From the NCBI GenBank assembly GCA_015680685.1, contig MNCI01010504.1, forward strand, positions 133,235-197,234: DNA of 64,000 nucleotides, read 5' to 3'. This DNA comes from Gnetum montanum (taxonomy: Eukaryota > Streptophyta > Gnetopsida > Gnetales > Gnetaceae). The notes below the pieces were generated by a model, which saw nothing but the letters and a program-made list of their open reading frames with translations, did no database searches and was not told the origin of the DNA. The position numbers were made by a program, and so were the translations under genes. The number at the start of each line of letters is the position of its first letter. Within the stretch, counting starts at the first letter, position 1. Shown here one piece after another: positions 13,636 through 27,480 of the stretch.

Positions 13636-14184
13636 TTACTTCTCACTTCTATGCTTATCTAGGAAGGTGTCTAATTGGTTGCTAATTAAGTCACATTGCT
13701 TAGTATTAAAGTAAATGAAGTTACATACCTTTGTGCAACCTCCTGCATTAGCTTTGGATTCAGAGAAAACTAGGACTTTAGAGTAATCATTATCACTAAT
13801 TTTATGCTTTTCTACAAACTGGAAATACAACTATTCTTCTTCTTTCTCATCCGTATTATTGTCTACATCACTGTCTTCATAGCATTCATTGTCATTGCTA
13901 TTTTTCTCAATATTATCTGCTATTATTTCCCCTTACTTTTCAATATTTTCAGCTATCATTTCCTCTTTCTTTTCTTCATGGATGTATTTGATCCACTGAT
14001 CATCCCTTGCAGCTCCTCTTGATGAGGATAGGACACCATGGTCAAACCCAGTGTACCTCATATAATTATAGAGGGGAATGTGAAGGCACGTGAAGACAAC
14101 GTTGGCAACAGTTGTATTCCTAATGCTAAAAGAATCACTCACAATGGCTGCCTCTATATTTCTTTGAGTGTTCCACTCTAGCAA
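13636..14184 (-). pseudogene. Minus-strand frames of array copy 2
   Basis: The upstream frame (14184-13933, 83 codons) keeps MLEWNTQRNI at its start, IPLYNYMRYT in the middle and RDDQWIKYIHEEKK near its end. The GKT motif is degraded to IRNTT, so nucleotide binding would be lost in this copy. The downstream frame (13830-13636) keeps KISDNDYSKVLVF and DKHRSEK. The layout matches 7106-7616. Family unknown. Confidence 0.35.
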
Positions 14185-15589
14185 TCTTATGTGCCTTTCA
14201 ATGCCCCCTATTTTAAATTATTTTTATTAAGGTGTAAGCATCACATAATTACGTTTTCGAGTCAATTAAATTTAATATTTTCTTATACTAATTCATTAAA
14301 TTGTAAAACAGTTTCAACTAATTGTAAAGCAATTTCACTATTAATTTTGAAATAAACCAACTTTTCTTTTTAATGTAATCAATTTGATTCAAATTAAAAA
14401 CAAAATAAAAATTCATCCACCACAATTGGAAAAGCAAAGAAAGCAAAGATATAAACGTTAATTGATTGAAAAGCTTTTCTTTGCTTTGTAACTTTGGATT
14501 TTGTATCTTTAATTTAGTGTTTATAAAGTTGTAAAATATATTGGTCCAAATGTTTTAAGACTCAATAAAGATACTAGAAAATAGAACAAGAAATGTGAAA
14601 TGCATACTTGCATGGTGGGGATAGTTCATGCAGGAGCATCCAAAAAATAAAGAAGATCTCACCCCTTGGAAGATTAGACACTCAGATCATGAATGCAAAG
14701 CTTTATTGATGAATTTCACTCTATTCAAAAATCACTTTAAATATTCTCTGTAAAAAAATCCATGTAAATAATCTCACAAAAAATTCACACATAGGTTAAG
14801 CCACTTTATCTTTTAGTGAATTGCCAACAAACTTTTCCTCATGTTTTATGTACATATTGTCTTATCTAACAATAAGAGCAAAAATAGATGTCATTGAATA
14901 GAAAAGAAGACATATATGAAATCCATTCAATTAAATTAAAAGGTGAAATCATTCAAGAAAGGAATATGCACATCTTTTTAGGTGTGAGTCATTTACATGG
15001 ATCAAACACATGAAAGATCCTTCCACTAAAAGCTTTGTGCTTTTTAGCAGTTCTTGTTACAACTTTACATTTCAAATTATATGACCTTTCAATTCATACA
15101 AGTACTTTGCTAATGTACACATTTGCCAAAAAATATTCAAGAATTCTTCCTTCATTTGTTGATCAATGTTGGCCCAATTTGCTAAGGAAGCACCTAAGGA
15201 ATGGAGCCCTACTACAAGCCTCACTCATGTATGCTAGTGTAGTCGTATCCTTTTTTGCTCTAGGAAAGTAAGGTGCCTATTTCAACCAAATTTTAGTAAA
15301 AATATAACGCTCAATGCTATTATCATTGATAATAGACATGGCATAGATGATATCTAAAAACAAATAGACTTGAATAGAAAAAAAAATACTAGGACAAACT
15401 ACTTTGGTTTCCCCTATTTAAGTGGTTCTTATAGAATAGGCAAGCATGCTAGGCACCTTTGCAAAAATCTATCTCTGATCTCTGCAATGTTTGCTCCACG
15501 TTCTTGTGCATTACATCATGAACAAGAAATGAAGAAACTATTAGCAAAGTCACAAAGGATTATGATTTTCTCAAATAGGGGAATTCAAT

Positions 15590-18500
15590 GTATGATATGA
15601 AAAGCTCACTTCTATATTGTTCCAAGGTACAGAAACTCGGTCAAATAGATCTTGTTAATTCATTTTCTATAGAGACTCAAGAGAATCTAGAGGAGATACA
15701 CTACTTATTGAAGGTTAATCATCCTAGTAAGACTTGGATGTCATGCTTTTGCTTTGACACCTCCAAAATCTGGACAATCAACATTTTCCCATATCTACAG
15801 ATAGTGTTGCTTCTCTCTTTCAAAATCATCAAAACTCTCTATTCATGCATAAATTTTTTTCTCATAGCAACATTCACAAAAACTCATTTTAAGAGACTAC
15901 TACCTAGGGAGCCTCTTGTATGGGTATGAAAACATAGGAATAGTCTCAGTTACTAAGGGCAACATGGTGCATTAACAGATAGAAGCAATCAATGATTTTG
16001 ATAATTTAAATGACTTTGGCAAGGATGTTTAAATGAAATAATTGTTAGAATTTAGTGAGTTAAGAAGGAAATTTAAATAAGAAGATTTAAATTAAATAAC
16101 TTTTAAAATCTTGACAAGGGAGATTAAATGACTTCAGAAAAGAAAGTTTAAAGTAATCAATAACTCATGAACTCCAAATACAAACAGAGGTCCTCATTAA
16201 AAAATGCAATAGAGATTAATGCTCTAGTTAATATATTTTTTAATTAAAAATGCAATAGAAGGCATGCTTGTGTATGTCTATTTTTTTTCTTCCAACACAT
16301 AAAAATTTAGAAATCTTTTGGTTGACTAGGGGATGAATGGTGTTGATTTTTTGTTTAGAGAAAATTAAATTTTCATGATCATGTATATGTTTTAACAAAT
16401 GTAATAGATTTTGCTATGCAACATTGCATTCGTGGGTGTTGGCATGAGTAGGCAAAGGGGCATTATATGTGAAAGCCTCTAAACGGTGCAATGCTATTCA
16501 TATATTTCTAAGGTGATACAATAATTTTGGAAAAATTGAGGTGTGCTACATTCTTGGAATGGTAAGAAAAAGCAAGCAACCATGCATTCATTCATTCTTC
16601 CATCTTTTTCTCTGCATCTTGAACTTTCCTTTCTATGTGTTCTATAAAGTCTGAAGGGCTTGTTGTTGTTGTTGATGAAGTTGATGAATGCAATGTAGAT
16701 AAGCTTCTATTGCCTAAGGGATAGGGTGGGAGGCGTAAGAATAATGGCAAAGGTAGCCATGGTGGCATATGTGAAGGTGTTACACTTATTGGCAGTGATC
16801 AAGCTCAGTGGTAATGGAAGGCCCAAGGTTGCTGACAAGGATCTGCATGTAGGGGTGCTATTCTACATGCGAACAGTGTCACTAGGCCACATACCTATAA
16901 TGACGGACATTGGCTAATGCTTTCGGAATGGCTATGACATGTCCACCAATCCTGCACATAGCTAATGCCTCCTTCTCTACGCAAAGACCCATGAGGCCAT
17001 GTTCCTTAGACTCCTTTCCACTTCCACTTCCAACACCAATATGAATAGAAATAACAATACCCTGCTCTATTGCCAGCATCATCAACATCTCCAGATGTTG
17101 TGTAGCCCCTCCTCATCCTCGTCATCCTCCTTGGTTACTAAGTGGTGAAAATTGTAGGAGATGGTATTGGCACTAAAGATGGTAATGGTGATGGTGATGA
17201 TGATTCTGGAGGCTCATATGGTGCATGGATTTCTAGTGAAGTGGTTTTGGAAGCATCCACTACAAAAGGAGAAGGATGAGTAGGAGTAGGGATTGCGCAT
17301 CTGTAGCTACACGTAGTGTGAATGTCCCAGGACCTACCATTATGAGTTCTACCACTACTCCACCCACAACACTGCTACTTATTGCTCATGCCCTTGCCAG
17401 TCTCTCCACTAGCATATCATTCAATACTTATGTAGGCCAGCTGCCCATATTTTTCCTCATCCTCCTCCTCCTCCTCCTTATCATAATCATCATCATCAGC
17501 AATAGCATTAGCAACCCTTTCTTCCACTTGCAACAATACAACAACACATGATTTCATTGTCATCTATAGATTCCTAAGTGAGTGAATCTTGCATGATGAA
17601 ATTCATCATATGTTTCCATTTTGCATCCCTTTTAGGGATGCAAATTTATGTAAAAGCTGTTGCAACATAGAATGTGGACATGTTTCAAAAGAAGTAGCAA
17701 CAATGTATTTATCCACAAGAATGATCCATTCTAAAATGCCTTTGTACATACCTATCATGTTTTTCATTAGTTGTGAAACATGGTATTCCTATGGATTTTC
17801 CTTGATCTAATAATAAATAACATCACCCATGGCTGATCTACCTATCTCTTCTAACACCTCTTCTAACTCCTTCATTGTCTTCCAAGTGAGCGTAGTTACA
17901 GTCCTTTTCTCTTAGGATACCTGCTTCATGGTTTCCTGATATGATATCATTATGTAGTAATAAATGTAGTCTTCATGCACTTTTTCCATGTGGATTCTAT
18001 GTCTCTTATTGTCACCAAAATCTATTTCTTCTCATTTCTATGCTTATCTAGGAAGGTGCCTAATTGGTTGCTGATTAAGTCACCTTTGTTAGTATTGAAG
18101 TAAATGAAGTTACATACCTTTGTGCAACCTCTTGCATTAGATTTGGATTCAAAGAAAACCAAGACACTAGAGTAATAATTAACACTGCTTTTGTGGTTTT
18201 TTGCAAATTGGGAATACTGCTCTTCTTCTTCTTCCTCATTCGCATTGTTGCTTGCTTCGTTGTCTTCATAGCATTTTCTATCATCGCTACCTTCCTCAAT
18301 ATTGTCTACTATTATTTCTCCTTACTTTTCAATATTATCAGCTATCATTTCCCCTTTCTTTTCTTCATGGATGTATCTGATCCATTGATCATCCCTTGTA
18401 GCTCCTCTTGATGAGGGTAGGATACCATGCTCAAACCTAATGTACCTCATATAATTATAGAGGGGAATGTGAAGGCTCATGAAGAAAGTGTTGGCAACAA

Positions 18501-19999
18501 CTATCTTCCTAATGCTAGGAGGACCACTAATAATGACTATCATTATATTTCTCTAAGTGTTCCACTCTAGCAATCTTATGTACCTCTCAATGTCCCCTAT
18601 TTTAAATTACTTTTATTAAGGTGTAAGCATCACATAATTATCCCCTTTGAGTCAATTAAATTTGATATTGTTTAATACTGATTTCATTAAATTGTAAAAT
18701 AGTTTCAATTAACTATAAAGCAATTTCACTATCAATTTTGAGATAAACCAAATTTTCTTTTTAATGTAATCATTTTGATTCAAATTTGAAAACAAAATAA
18801 GAATTCATCCTCATAATTGGGAAAGCAAACAAAACAAAGATATAAATGTTAATTGATTGAAAATATTTTCTTTGCTTTGTAACTTTGGATTTTGTATCTA
18901 TTTATAAAGTTGGAAAATATATTGGTACGAATGTTTCAAGACTCAAGAAAGATACTAGAAAATAGAAGAACAAGAAATATGAAATGCATACTTGCATGGT
19001 GGGGATAGTTCATGCGGAGGCATCAAGCTAATAAAGAAGATCTCACCCCTTGGAAGATTAGACACTTAGAGATCATGAATGCAAAGCTTTATTGATGAAT
19101 TTCACTTTGTTCAACAACCACTTTAAAGATTCTCTATAAGAACATCCATGTAAATAATTCCTACAAGAAATTCACACACTAGTTAAGCCACTCTATTTTT
19201 TAGTGGATTGCCAGTAGACTTTTCCTCGTGTTTTATGTACATATTTTCTTATCTAACAATAACAACAAAAATAGATGGCATTGAATAGGAAAGAAGACAC
19301 ATGAAATCCATTTAGTTAAATTAAAAGGTGAAATCATCCAAGCAAGGAATATGCATACCTTTTTAGGTGTGAGTCATTTACATGGATCGAACACATGATA
19401 GATCCTTCCAGTAAAAGCTTTGTGCTTTTTAGCAGTTCTTATTGCAATTTTACATTTCAAGTTATAGGATTTTTTAATTCATACAAATACTTTGTCAATA
19501 TGCCCATTTTCCAAAAAACATTCAAGCACTTTTCCTTCATTTTTTGATCAATGTTGGCCTAGTTTGCCAAGGAAGCACCTAAGGAAAGGAGCCCTACTAC
19601 AAGCCTCAAATGCGGTTGGACATCTCTAAATATCATGTATGCTAGTTTAGTTGTATCCTTTTCTCATTTGGGAAAGTAATGTGCCAATTTGAACCAAATT
19701 TTAGTAAAAATAGAACCCTAAATTCTATTATCATTGATAATGGACATGGCAGAGAGGAAATCCAAAAATGAATAGACTTGAATAGAAAAATGAAATACCG
19801 GGATAGACTAGTTTGGTTTCCCCTATTTAAGTAGTTATTGTAGAATAGGCTAGCATGTGAGGCACCTTTGAAAAACTCTATCTTTAAGCTCTGTAATGTT
19901 TGCTCCACATTCTCGTGCTTTGCATCATGAACAAGAAATAGAGAATCTATGAGCAAAGTCATAAAGGATTATGTTTTTCTCAAAATAGGGGAATCCAAT
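15590..19999. repeat. Array copy 3, ~2.9 kb internal deletion
   Basis: The first 640 bp follow the opening block. Near 16230-16260 the sequence jumps to the equivalent of about 3590 in copy 1a, deleting the second half of the opening block and most of the second block. The rest is intact through the closing block. Minus-strand frames recur at 16882-17088, 18075-18299 and 18322-18543. Confidence 0.8.
18075..18543 (-). pseudogene. Minus-strand frames of array copy 3
   Basis: The upstream frame (18543-18322, 73 codons) keeps IPLYNYMRYI and RDDQWIRYIHEEKKGEM, but the GKT motif reads IRKIV. The downstream frame (18299-18075, 74 codons) starts in an upstream lysine/arginine-rich stretch and then leaves the frame used in other copies, so a frameshift separates the parts. 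Family unknown; same arrangement as in copies 1b and 2. Confidence 0.3.
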
Positions 20000-22900
20000 G
20001 AATGATATGAAAGCTTGCTTTTGCTTTGACACCTCCAAAATCTGTACAATTGACATTTGGCTATTTCTACAGACAACGCTACTTCTCTCTTTCAAAATCC
20101 TCAAAACTCTCTATTCATGCATAAATTTTGGTCACATAGCAACATCCATAAAAATTCATTTTAAGAGGCTACTACCTAGGACAACTCTTGTATGGGTATG
20201 AAAACCCAGGAATAGTCTCAGCTACTAAGGGCAACATGGTGCATGAATAGATAGAAGCAATTGATGATGCTAATAATTTAAATGACTTTGGCAAGGAAAT
20301 TTAAATGAAATATTTATCAAAATTTTTTGACTTAACAAGGAAATTTAAACAAGAAGATTTAAATAAAATAACTTTTTAAAATCTTGACAAGGGAATTTAA
20401 ATGACTTTGGAAAAGAAAGCTTAAAGTAATCAAGAACTTATGAACTCCAAATACAAATAAAGGCCTTGATTAGAAAAAATGCAACAGAGATTAATGCTCT
20501 TAGTTGTAAGAATAATAAAAAAGAGGGATATAGCAAAGGACTTAGCTCAAAATTAAGCACTAGATCTATTTGGCTAATGGATAGCCTTTGGTACAAGCTT
20601 GTCTGTCGGTGGTTCTTAGAAGCACAGCTCCTTCCATGAGTTTGCACCTTCGAATGGCTTGTCTAGTTCATAGCTTCTCTCTAAACTCCTTCAAGACATC
20701 CCTTTAAGATTGGTTCCACAAAAAAATCACTATAGCTCTTTTTCTCCCTCTACCACCAAAAATCACCTCCTTTAAGACACCTCAGGAAGGCTTTATTAGC
20801 TTTGATTTGTTTCTCTCTTGGTCTACTGCCTCAACTTTTGACTCCTCCCCTCCCACTAAAACAAGACACAAAAAGACAAGAGTGAAAGCCAAATTGACAA
20901 ATACTATTAAACATTTATTTTATTTTATTTCATTCATCAACAAAGTATTTCATTTATACCAGTAATAAAAAAAAGTAATATTAAAGTAAATATATTTCTA
21001 AATGTAGCATAGGCCAAACTCATCATTACTTTGCCATTGATGATGTTAATATTGGGATACTTTATATCTACTAAAATAATCACATGCTATAGTAACATAA
21101 ATAGTTTCATATTATCGACCATCTATGTTTGCATTGGTCTCTTATCTCTACTGCCATTGGTTTCAGTCACTTAACCAGTAGATCTACCTCTAGTAGCATC
21201 CAATCATCTCATTAGCACTTCAACCAATTACCACTATTCATGATACTATGCTCTTCTAGAGTCTCCTACCATTACTGCTTCTCGCAAGAACCTCAAATGG
21301 AGAAATAGGTTTTGAAAATGGAGACACTATCACACTCTGGCATATTACATTTTGCATAAAAAGATGAAATGAAGTTAGGATGCATTGCCCATAAAGTAGG
21401 CTATTTACTTTGTTCATGCATATAAATAAAATGAAACCACTGAATGAAAATGAAAACTATGCTTTCTATCCATGAAAGTAGCTTGAATCAATCAAATTAG
21501 ATTCCATATAAATGATTTGATCATAATCTAAGTAATTACGAAGCACAATGGAAGACTAATATGACATAAAATAATATTGTAAACTATCAAAGCATAAAGC
21601 ATGTTCTAATGCATAAAATTGAAATTGAACTAATCAAATTTTGCACCCATAATGTGTTAAACAAATTAATTAAATAAAAGACATGAATTGCATGTATTAA
21701 AAATATATATATTGAAAAATCATAGTAGGCTTCTGGGACCTTTGATTACGCATATTTTTGCATAGCTAAATGTAAATGGAACCAATTAAAAGGTAGAATC
21801 AGATGACATTGCATGATTTGAATGGGATAGTCATGATTTGAATGGCAATATACACCTCCATGCCTTTTCTTGGAATATTCTCTTTTGAAAGTAGACTTGG
21901 TCATTTGGTTAGCTAGTCTATTCATCCAAGTCCAAGTAGAACATTTTGTGCCTACATTAGTAGCCAATGTGGATTGCTAATTTTGGTTCGCTGCCTAATT
22001 TAGGTAGCCTTTGTCAACAACTACCTAAATTGGTAGGCAATGTAGGTTGCTAATTTTGGTTTGCTACCAAATTGTCAAGAAGCCTTCCTTTCCTCTTTGT
22101 TGTGGGCCCTTCATGTTGGAGGGATCCATATACATTAGGAACAACTATAATCAATCCTATTATAGTGTAGCTTGGATGAGTTTTTAAAGTGCAAATTCAA
22201 AGTGGGCATAGAGATATGGTGCACAATTTTGTATTTTCTTGGGTTGCAGAAAAAAGAACAAAGGCAAGATATTTGTTGTTACATGGATTTGGGGATGAGA
22301 TTGGGATTAAGAAAACTTATGCGTAAGGGAGTGGTCTCTACTTGCTGGATTTCATTACTGCACCAATGAGTGAGGGTTGCCCTATCCCTTGGACTTAAAT
22401 TGGCACCTATTCCACACTGATTTGAACTTTTTATTTTTTGCATTAGAGTTGTTGTAGCAAGAACCCACCCACCGTTCTTTGTGGGATTTTTATTTAGCAT
22501 GCTTAGGTTTCAAATAACATCAAATCAAGGGTTTTTGACTTAGTTGGTGATTATGAAAAGTTGCAGAAAAAAACATCCATAGCATTAAGAGTTTTGGTGC
22601 AAGAGGATTTGAAGCAGTTGCATGGAGGAGGAGTTTTTTCCAACTAAAGATCAATTGTAGCATCTACCTAATGAGTTTTTCACTACCATTTTGATGGCAC
22701 TTGCCTCCTCTACCTCTTGCATTGTCGATCTCCATGCTCCCATGCTTATGTATGTCTATTTTTTTTCTTTCCAATGCATAAAACTTTAGAAATCTTTTGT
22801 TGGGCTAGGGGATGAATGATGTTAGTTTTTTTTTTAGAGAAAACTAAATTTGTATGATCATATATATTTTTTGATAGATGTAATATATTTTACTAAGCAA

Positions 22901-25198
22901 CATTGCATCCTTGGGTGCTAGCATGAGTAGGTAAAGGGGCATTGTATGTGAAAGCCTCTAAATGGTACAATGTTGTTCATCAATTTTTAGAGCAATGCAC
23001 TAATTTTAGGAAAAGTGAGGCATGCTACATTCTTGGAATGGCAAGCAAAAGCAAGCAACCATACATTCATTCATTATTCCATCTTTTTTTCTACATCTCA
23101 AATTTTCCTTTCTATGTGTTCTATAGAGTTTGAAGTGGTTGTTGTTGTTGTTGTTGATGTTGATGAATGCAATGTAGATAAGCTTCTATTGCCTAGGGGA
23201 CAAGGTGGGAGGTGCGAGACTGATGGCAAAGGAAGCTAGGGTGGTACATGTGGAGGCATTGCACTTGATGGCAATGATAAAGTTCAACAACAGTGGAGGA
23301 CCCAAGGCTACTAACAAGGATCTACGTGTAGGGATGGTGTTTTTCATGCGAGCAGTGTCACTAGGCAACATACCTACAATGAGGGATCTTGGCCAGTGCT
23401 TTTAGGATGGCTACGGCATACCCACCAATTCCACACATAGCCAATGCCTCATTCTCATTGTTGTCTACTTCGTTGTCTTCATAGCATTTTCTACCATCAC
23501 TATTTTCCTCAATATTATCTACTATTATTTCCCCTTACTTTTTAATATTATTGGCTATCATTTTTTCTTTCTTTTCTTCATGGATGTATCTAATCCACTG
23601 ATCATTCCTTGTAGCTCCTCGTGATGATGGTACGACACCATACTCAAACCTAGTGTACATCATATAATTATAGAGGGGAATGTGAAGGGATGTGAAGATA
23701 GCATTGGCAATAGCTATCTTCCCAATGCCAAGAGAATCACTCACAATGTTGCCACTATATTTCTTTGAGTGTTCCACTCTAACAATCTTATGTGCCTATC
23801 AATGCCCCTTATTTTAAATTACTTTTATTAAGGTATCAACATCACATAATTACCCCTTTGAGTCAATTAAATTTGATATTTTTAATACTAATTTCATTAA
23901 ATTGTAAAATAGTTTTACTTAACTATAAAGAAATTTCACTATTAATTTTGAGATAAACCAAATTTTCTTTTTAATGTAATCAATTTGATTCAAATTTAAA
24001 AACAAAATAAAAATTCATCTACCACAATTGGAAAAGCAAAGAAAGTAAAGATATAAATGTTAATTAATTGAAAAGCTTTTCTTTTCTTTGTAACTTTGGA
24101 TTTTGTATCTTTAATTCAGTGTTTATAAAGTTGAAAAATATATCGTTAGGAATGTTTTAAGACTCAAGAAAGGTACTAGAAAATAGAAGAACAAGAAATG
24201 TGAAATGCATACTTGCATGGTGGGGATAGCTCATGCGGAGGTGTCTAGCTAATAAAGAAGATCTTACCCCTTGGAATATTAGACACTTAGATCATGAATG
24301 CAAAGCTTTATTGATGAATTTCACTCTGCTCAAAAACCACTTTAAAGAGTCTCTATAAGAAAATCCATGTAAATAATCCCTACAACAAATTCACACACTA
24401 GTTAAGGCACTCTATCTTTTAGTGGATTGCCAATAGACTTTTCCTCATGTTTTATGTACATATTATCTTATCTAACAATAAGAGCAAACACATATGTCAT
24501 TGAATAGGAAAGAAGACACACATGAAATCCATTCAGTTAAATTAAATAGTGAAAATCATCCAAGCAAGAAATATGCATACCTTTTTAGGTGCAAGTCATC
24601 TACATGGATCGAACACATGATGGATCCTTCCACTAAATGCTTTGTGCTTCTTAGCAGTTCTTGTTGCAACTTTACATTTTGGGTTATAGTATTTTTCAAT
24701 TCATACAAGTACTTTGCCAATATACACAGTTGCCAAAAAAATATTCAAGTATTCTTCCTTCATTTGTTGATTAATGTTGGCCCAGCTTGCCAAGGAAGCA
24801 CCTAAGGAATGGAGCCCTACTACAAGCATCACTCATGTATGTTAGTGTAGTCGTATTCTTTCCTTCTTTGAGAAAGTAAGGTGCCTATTTCAACCAAATT
24901 TTAGTAAAATCTGATCCTCAACACTATTATCATTGATAATAGACATGGCATAGATGAAATCCACAAATGAATAGACTTGAATAGAAAACTGAAATACTAA
25001 GATAGACTGCATTATTTCCCCCTATTTAAGCAGTTCTGATAGAATAGGTAAGCACACCAAATACCTTTGCAAAACTCTATCTTTGAGCTCTGTAATGTTT
25101 GCTCCATGTTCTTGTGCATTGCATCATGAATAAGAAATAGAAAATCTATTAGCAAAGTCACAAAGGATTATGATTTCCTCAAAATAAGGGAATCTAAT
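20000..25198. repeat. Array copy 4, two deletions
   Basis: About 130 bp are missing right after the first bases of the opening block. At about 23450 the sequence jumps from the microsatellite block into the distal part of the minus-frame block, so the SNDYSK-type frame is missing. The closing block (about 24190-25198) is complete. Confidence 0.8.
23535..23777 (-). pseudogene. Minus-strand frame with GIGK motif, copy 4
   Basis: This 80-codon frame keeps SLGIGKIAIANAIF, IPLYNYMMYT and DQWIRYIHEEKK. A one-base difference near the start shifts the first residues out of the frame used in copy 1b, while the rest is in register. The threonine of GKT is isoleucine here. The downstream partner frame is deleted. 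Confidence 0.3.
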
Positions 25199-26685
25199 GT
25201 ATGATATGAAAAGCTCACTTCTATATTATTTAAAAGTACAGAAACACGATCACAAAGATTTCTTTAATTCATTTTCTATAGAGACTCAAGAGAATCCAAA
25301 GGAGATATAGTACTCATTGAAGGCTAATCATCCTAGCAAGACCTAGATGTCATGCTTCTGCTTTGACACCTCCAAAATCTAGACAATCAACATTCTTTGA
25401 TTTCTATAAATAACACTTCTTCTCTCTTTTAAAATCCTCAAAACTCTCTATTGATGCATAAATTTTGGTCACATAGCAACATCCAAGAAAACTCATTTTA
25501 AGAGACTACTACCTAGGACACCTCTTGTATGGGTATGGAAACCTAGGAATAGTCTCAGTAGGTAAGGGCAATGTGGTGCATGAACAAATGGAAGAAATTG
25601 ATGATGTTGATAATTTAAATGACTTCGGCAAGGAGATTTAAATCAAATAACCATCAAAATTTGGTGACTCAATAAGGAAATTTAAACAAGAAGATTCAAA
25701 TAAAATAACTCTTAAAATCTTAACTAGGGAATTTAAATGACTTTGGAAAAGAAATTTTAAAGTAATCAAGAACTTATGAACTTCAAATACAAACAAAGGC
25801 CTTGCTTAAAAAAATGTAATAGAGATTAATGCTCTTAGTTACAGGAGTAATAAACAAGAGGGGTCTAGCAAAGGACTTAGCTTGAAATTGAGCACTCAAT
25901 TTGGTTGTTTAACAAATAGCCTCTGGTGCAAGCTTGTTTGCCTATGCTTCTTAGAAGCACAACTTCTTCTACAAGTCTACACCTTTGAATGGCTTGTTCA
26001 GTTCATAGGTTCTTTTAAAACTCCTTTAGGATGTGCCTTCAAGATTGGTTCCACAAACAAATCACTATAGCTATTTTCTTTCACTTTGCCCTCAAATATC
26101 ACCCCCTTTTAGACCCCTTAGAAAGGCTTTATTAGCTTTGATTTCTTTCTCTCTTGGTCTACCACCTCAACTTTTGACTCCCCCCCTTGTCCACTGAAAT
26201 AGGACACAAACAGATGAGAGTGAAAGCTAAACCACCAAAGAGTATTAAATGTTTATTTTATTTTATTCATTTATCAACAAAGCATTTCATTTATACTAGT
26301 AATAACAAAAGCAATATTAAAGTAACTATATTTCCAAATGTAGCATAGGCCAAACTAGCATTGTTTTTTTGCCATTGATGATGTCAATATTGGGCTACTT
26401 TATATCTAATAAAATAATTACATACTATAGTAACACAAATAGTTTTGTACTATTGGTTATCTATCTATGCATTGGTCTCCTATCTTTGCTATCGTTGGTT
26501 TTAGTCAGTTAACTAGCAAATCCGCCTCCAATAGCATTCGATTGTCTCATTGGCACTTTGACTAGTTGCCACTGTCCATGATACTATGCTCTTTTGGAGT
26601 CACCTACCATTACTACCTCTTGTAGGAACCTCAATCGAACAAAGAATTTTTGAAAATGGAGATGTTGTCACACTTTGATGTTGAC
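25199..26685. repeat. Array copy 5, truncated end of the array
   Basis: It follows the opening block up to about 26680, where copies 1a, 2 and 4 continue with a conserved stretch and this copy changes to unrelated sequence. This is the right-hand edge of the array in the window. Confidence 0.8.
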
Positions 26686-27291
26686 AATAGATGTGATGGT
26701 TGGATTGGGCCACACATCATGCATTGACATTTGCAGAAATAGAAATCCTAATTAATTCATATTCTCCTCTTGCAGCAGAAACAAAATGTTATCATAGACC
26801 TATGATCCAACAAGCCTCATAAGTTGGTTTCCTTACCTTGTAGATGCAAATCAGTGCTTGAATAAAGTGAACACAAGGGTCCACTGAGCCTTGTTTAGGT
26901 CCAAAAAGTCCAAAATATGCGACTTAGTTATGGAGCTCTCTCTAGGATCATAAGTTTCATCCACCAATTAGCTTTTGGAAGGGAACTTTGTGATGCACTC
27001 ATCCTAGGCCAACACCAATGCCACATTCATTCCCAATTAGATATATATATATATAGGACTTCATTCCCAATCATCTCACAAAGCCAAAGTTATTAGCATG
27101 AGGACATTTTTTAGCACAAAATTAATACTAAACTTTATGAAGAGGGCATGCTTCTTTTAGATCATAGCTAGTCACAACTTTTGGATTTTTCCTTTATTTT
27201 ATTTTATTGGAAATAGAAAGGGGATGATGAGAAAGGATAAGGGAAACTGAGATGAATTGAGAAAAATTAGGAAAAGGTAGAAGAATATTTA

Positions 27292-27294
<3 letters not shown>

Positions 27295-27331
<37 letters not shown>
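27295..27331 (+). repeat. TC dinucleotide microsatellite next to an N
   Basis: About 18 uninterrupted TC units, followed at 27332 by the only N noticed in the window. The true repeat length is probably unresolved. Confidence 0.95.
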
Positions 27332-27450
27332 NTTTTGAATTTTGGGGAAATGGGTTAAAAGAATGAGGAATGGAGGCTAGGGTGAGGATTGCTACCACAC
27401 ACCATCACACTTAAGAAATTATTACACTGCTAATGAACATGGTCCTTTTT

Positions 27451-27480
27451 GTTTGTTTGTTTGTTTGTTTTTTTTTTTTT
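27451..27480 (+). repeat. GTTT tetranucleotide run and T tract
   Basis: Five GTTT units run into a T homopolymer of about 12 bases. The plus-strand frame over it (27433-27624) codes for alternating Phe, Val and Cys and is an artefact of the repeat. Confidence 0.9.

Larger units (their letters stand above)
9005..15589. repeat. Array copy 2, most complete unit
   Basis: This copy contains every block in order without a large gap: opening block 9005-10900, second block 10900-12000, microsatellite block 12000-13190, minus-frame block 13190-14620, closing block 14620-15589. It serves as the reference for the others. Confidence 0.85.
1..26685. repeat. Tandem array of a ~6.6 kb unit, six incomplete copies
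   Basis: The same landmarks recur in the same order and orientation: an opening block near 1, 9005, 15590, 20000 and 25199; a microsatellite-bearing block near 3983, 12271, 16661 and 23138; a block with conserved minus-strand frames near 5156, 7106, 13636, 18075 and 23535; and a closing block before each new opening block. Copy 2 (9005-15589) is the most complete, so the basic unit is about 6.6 kb. Copies look roughly 90 percent alike by eye. The start point of the unit is arbitrary because the closing and opening blocks run on continuously. I see no LTR, terminal inverted repeat or target duplication framing the unit, so tandem duplication fits better than repeated transposition. The array probably starts left of the window. 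What the unit encodes, if anything, is unknown. Confidence 0.9.

Noticed and set aside
9154-20201. Plus-strand frames conserved in several array copies (9154-9345, 15588-15929, 20001-20201) as genes.
   Set aside because: They recur because the DNA is repeated. They are short, rich in Phe, Leu and Cys, and match no known family.
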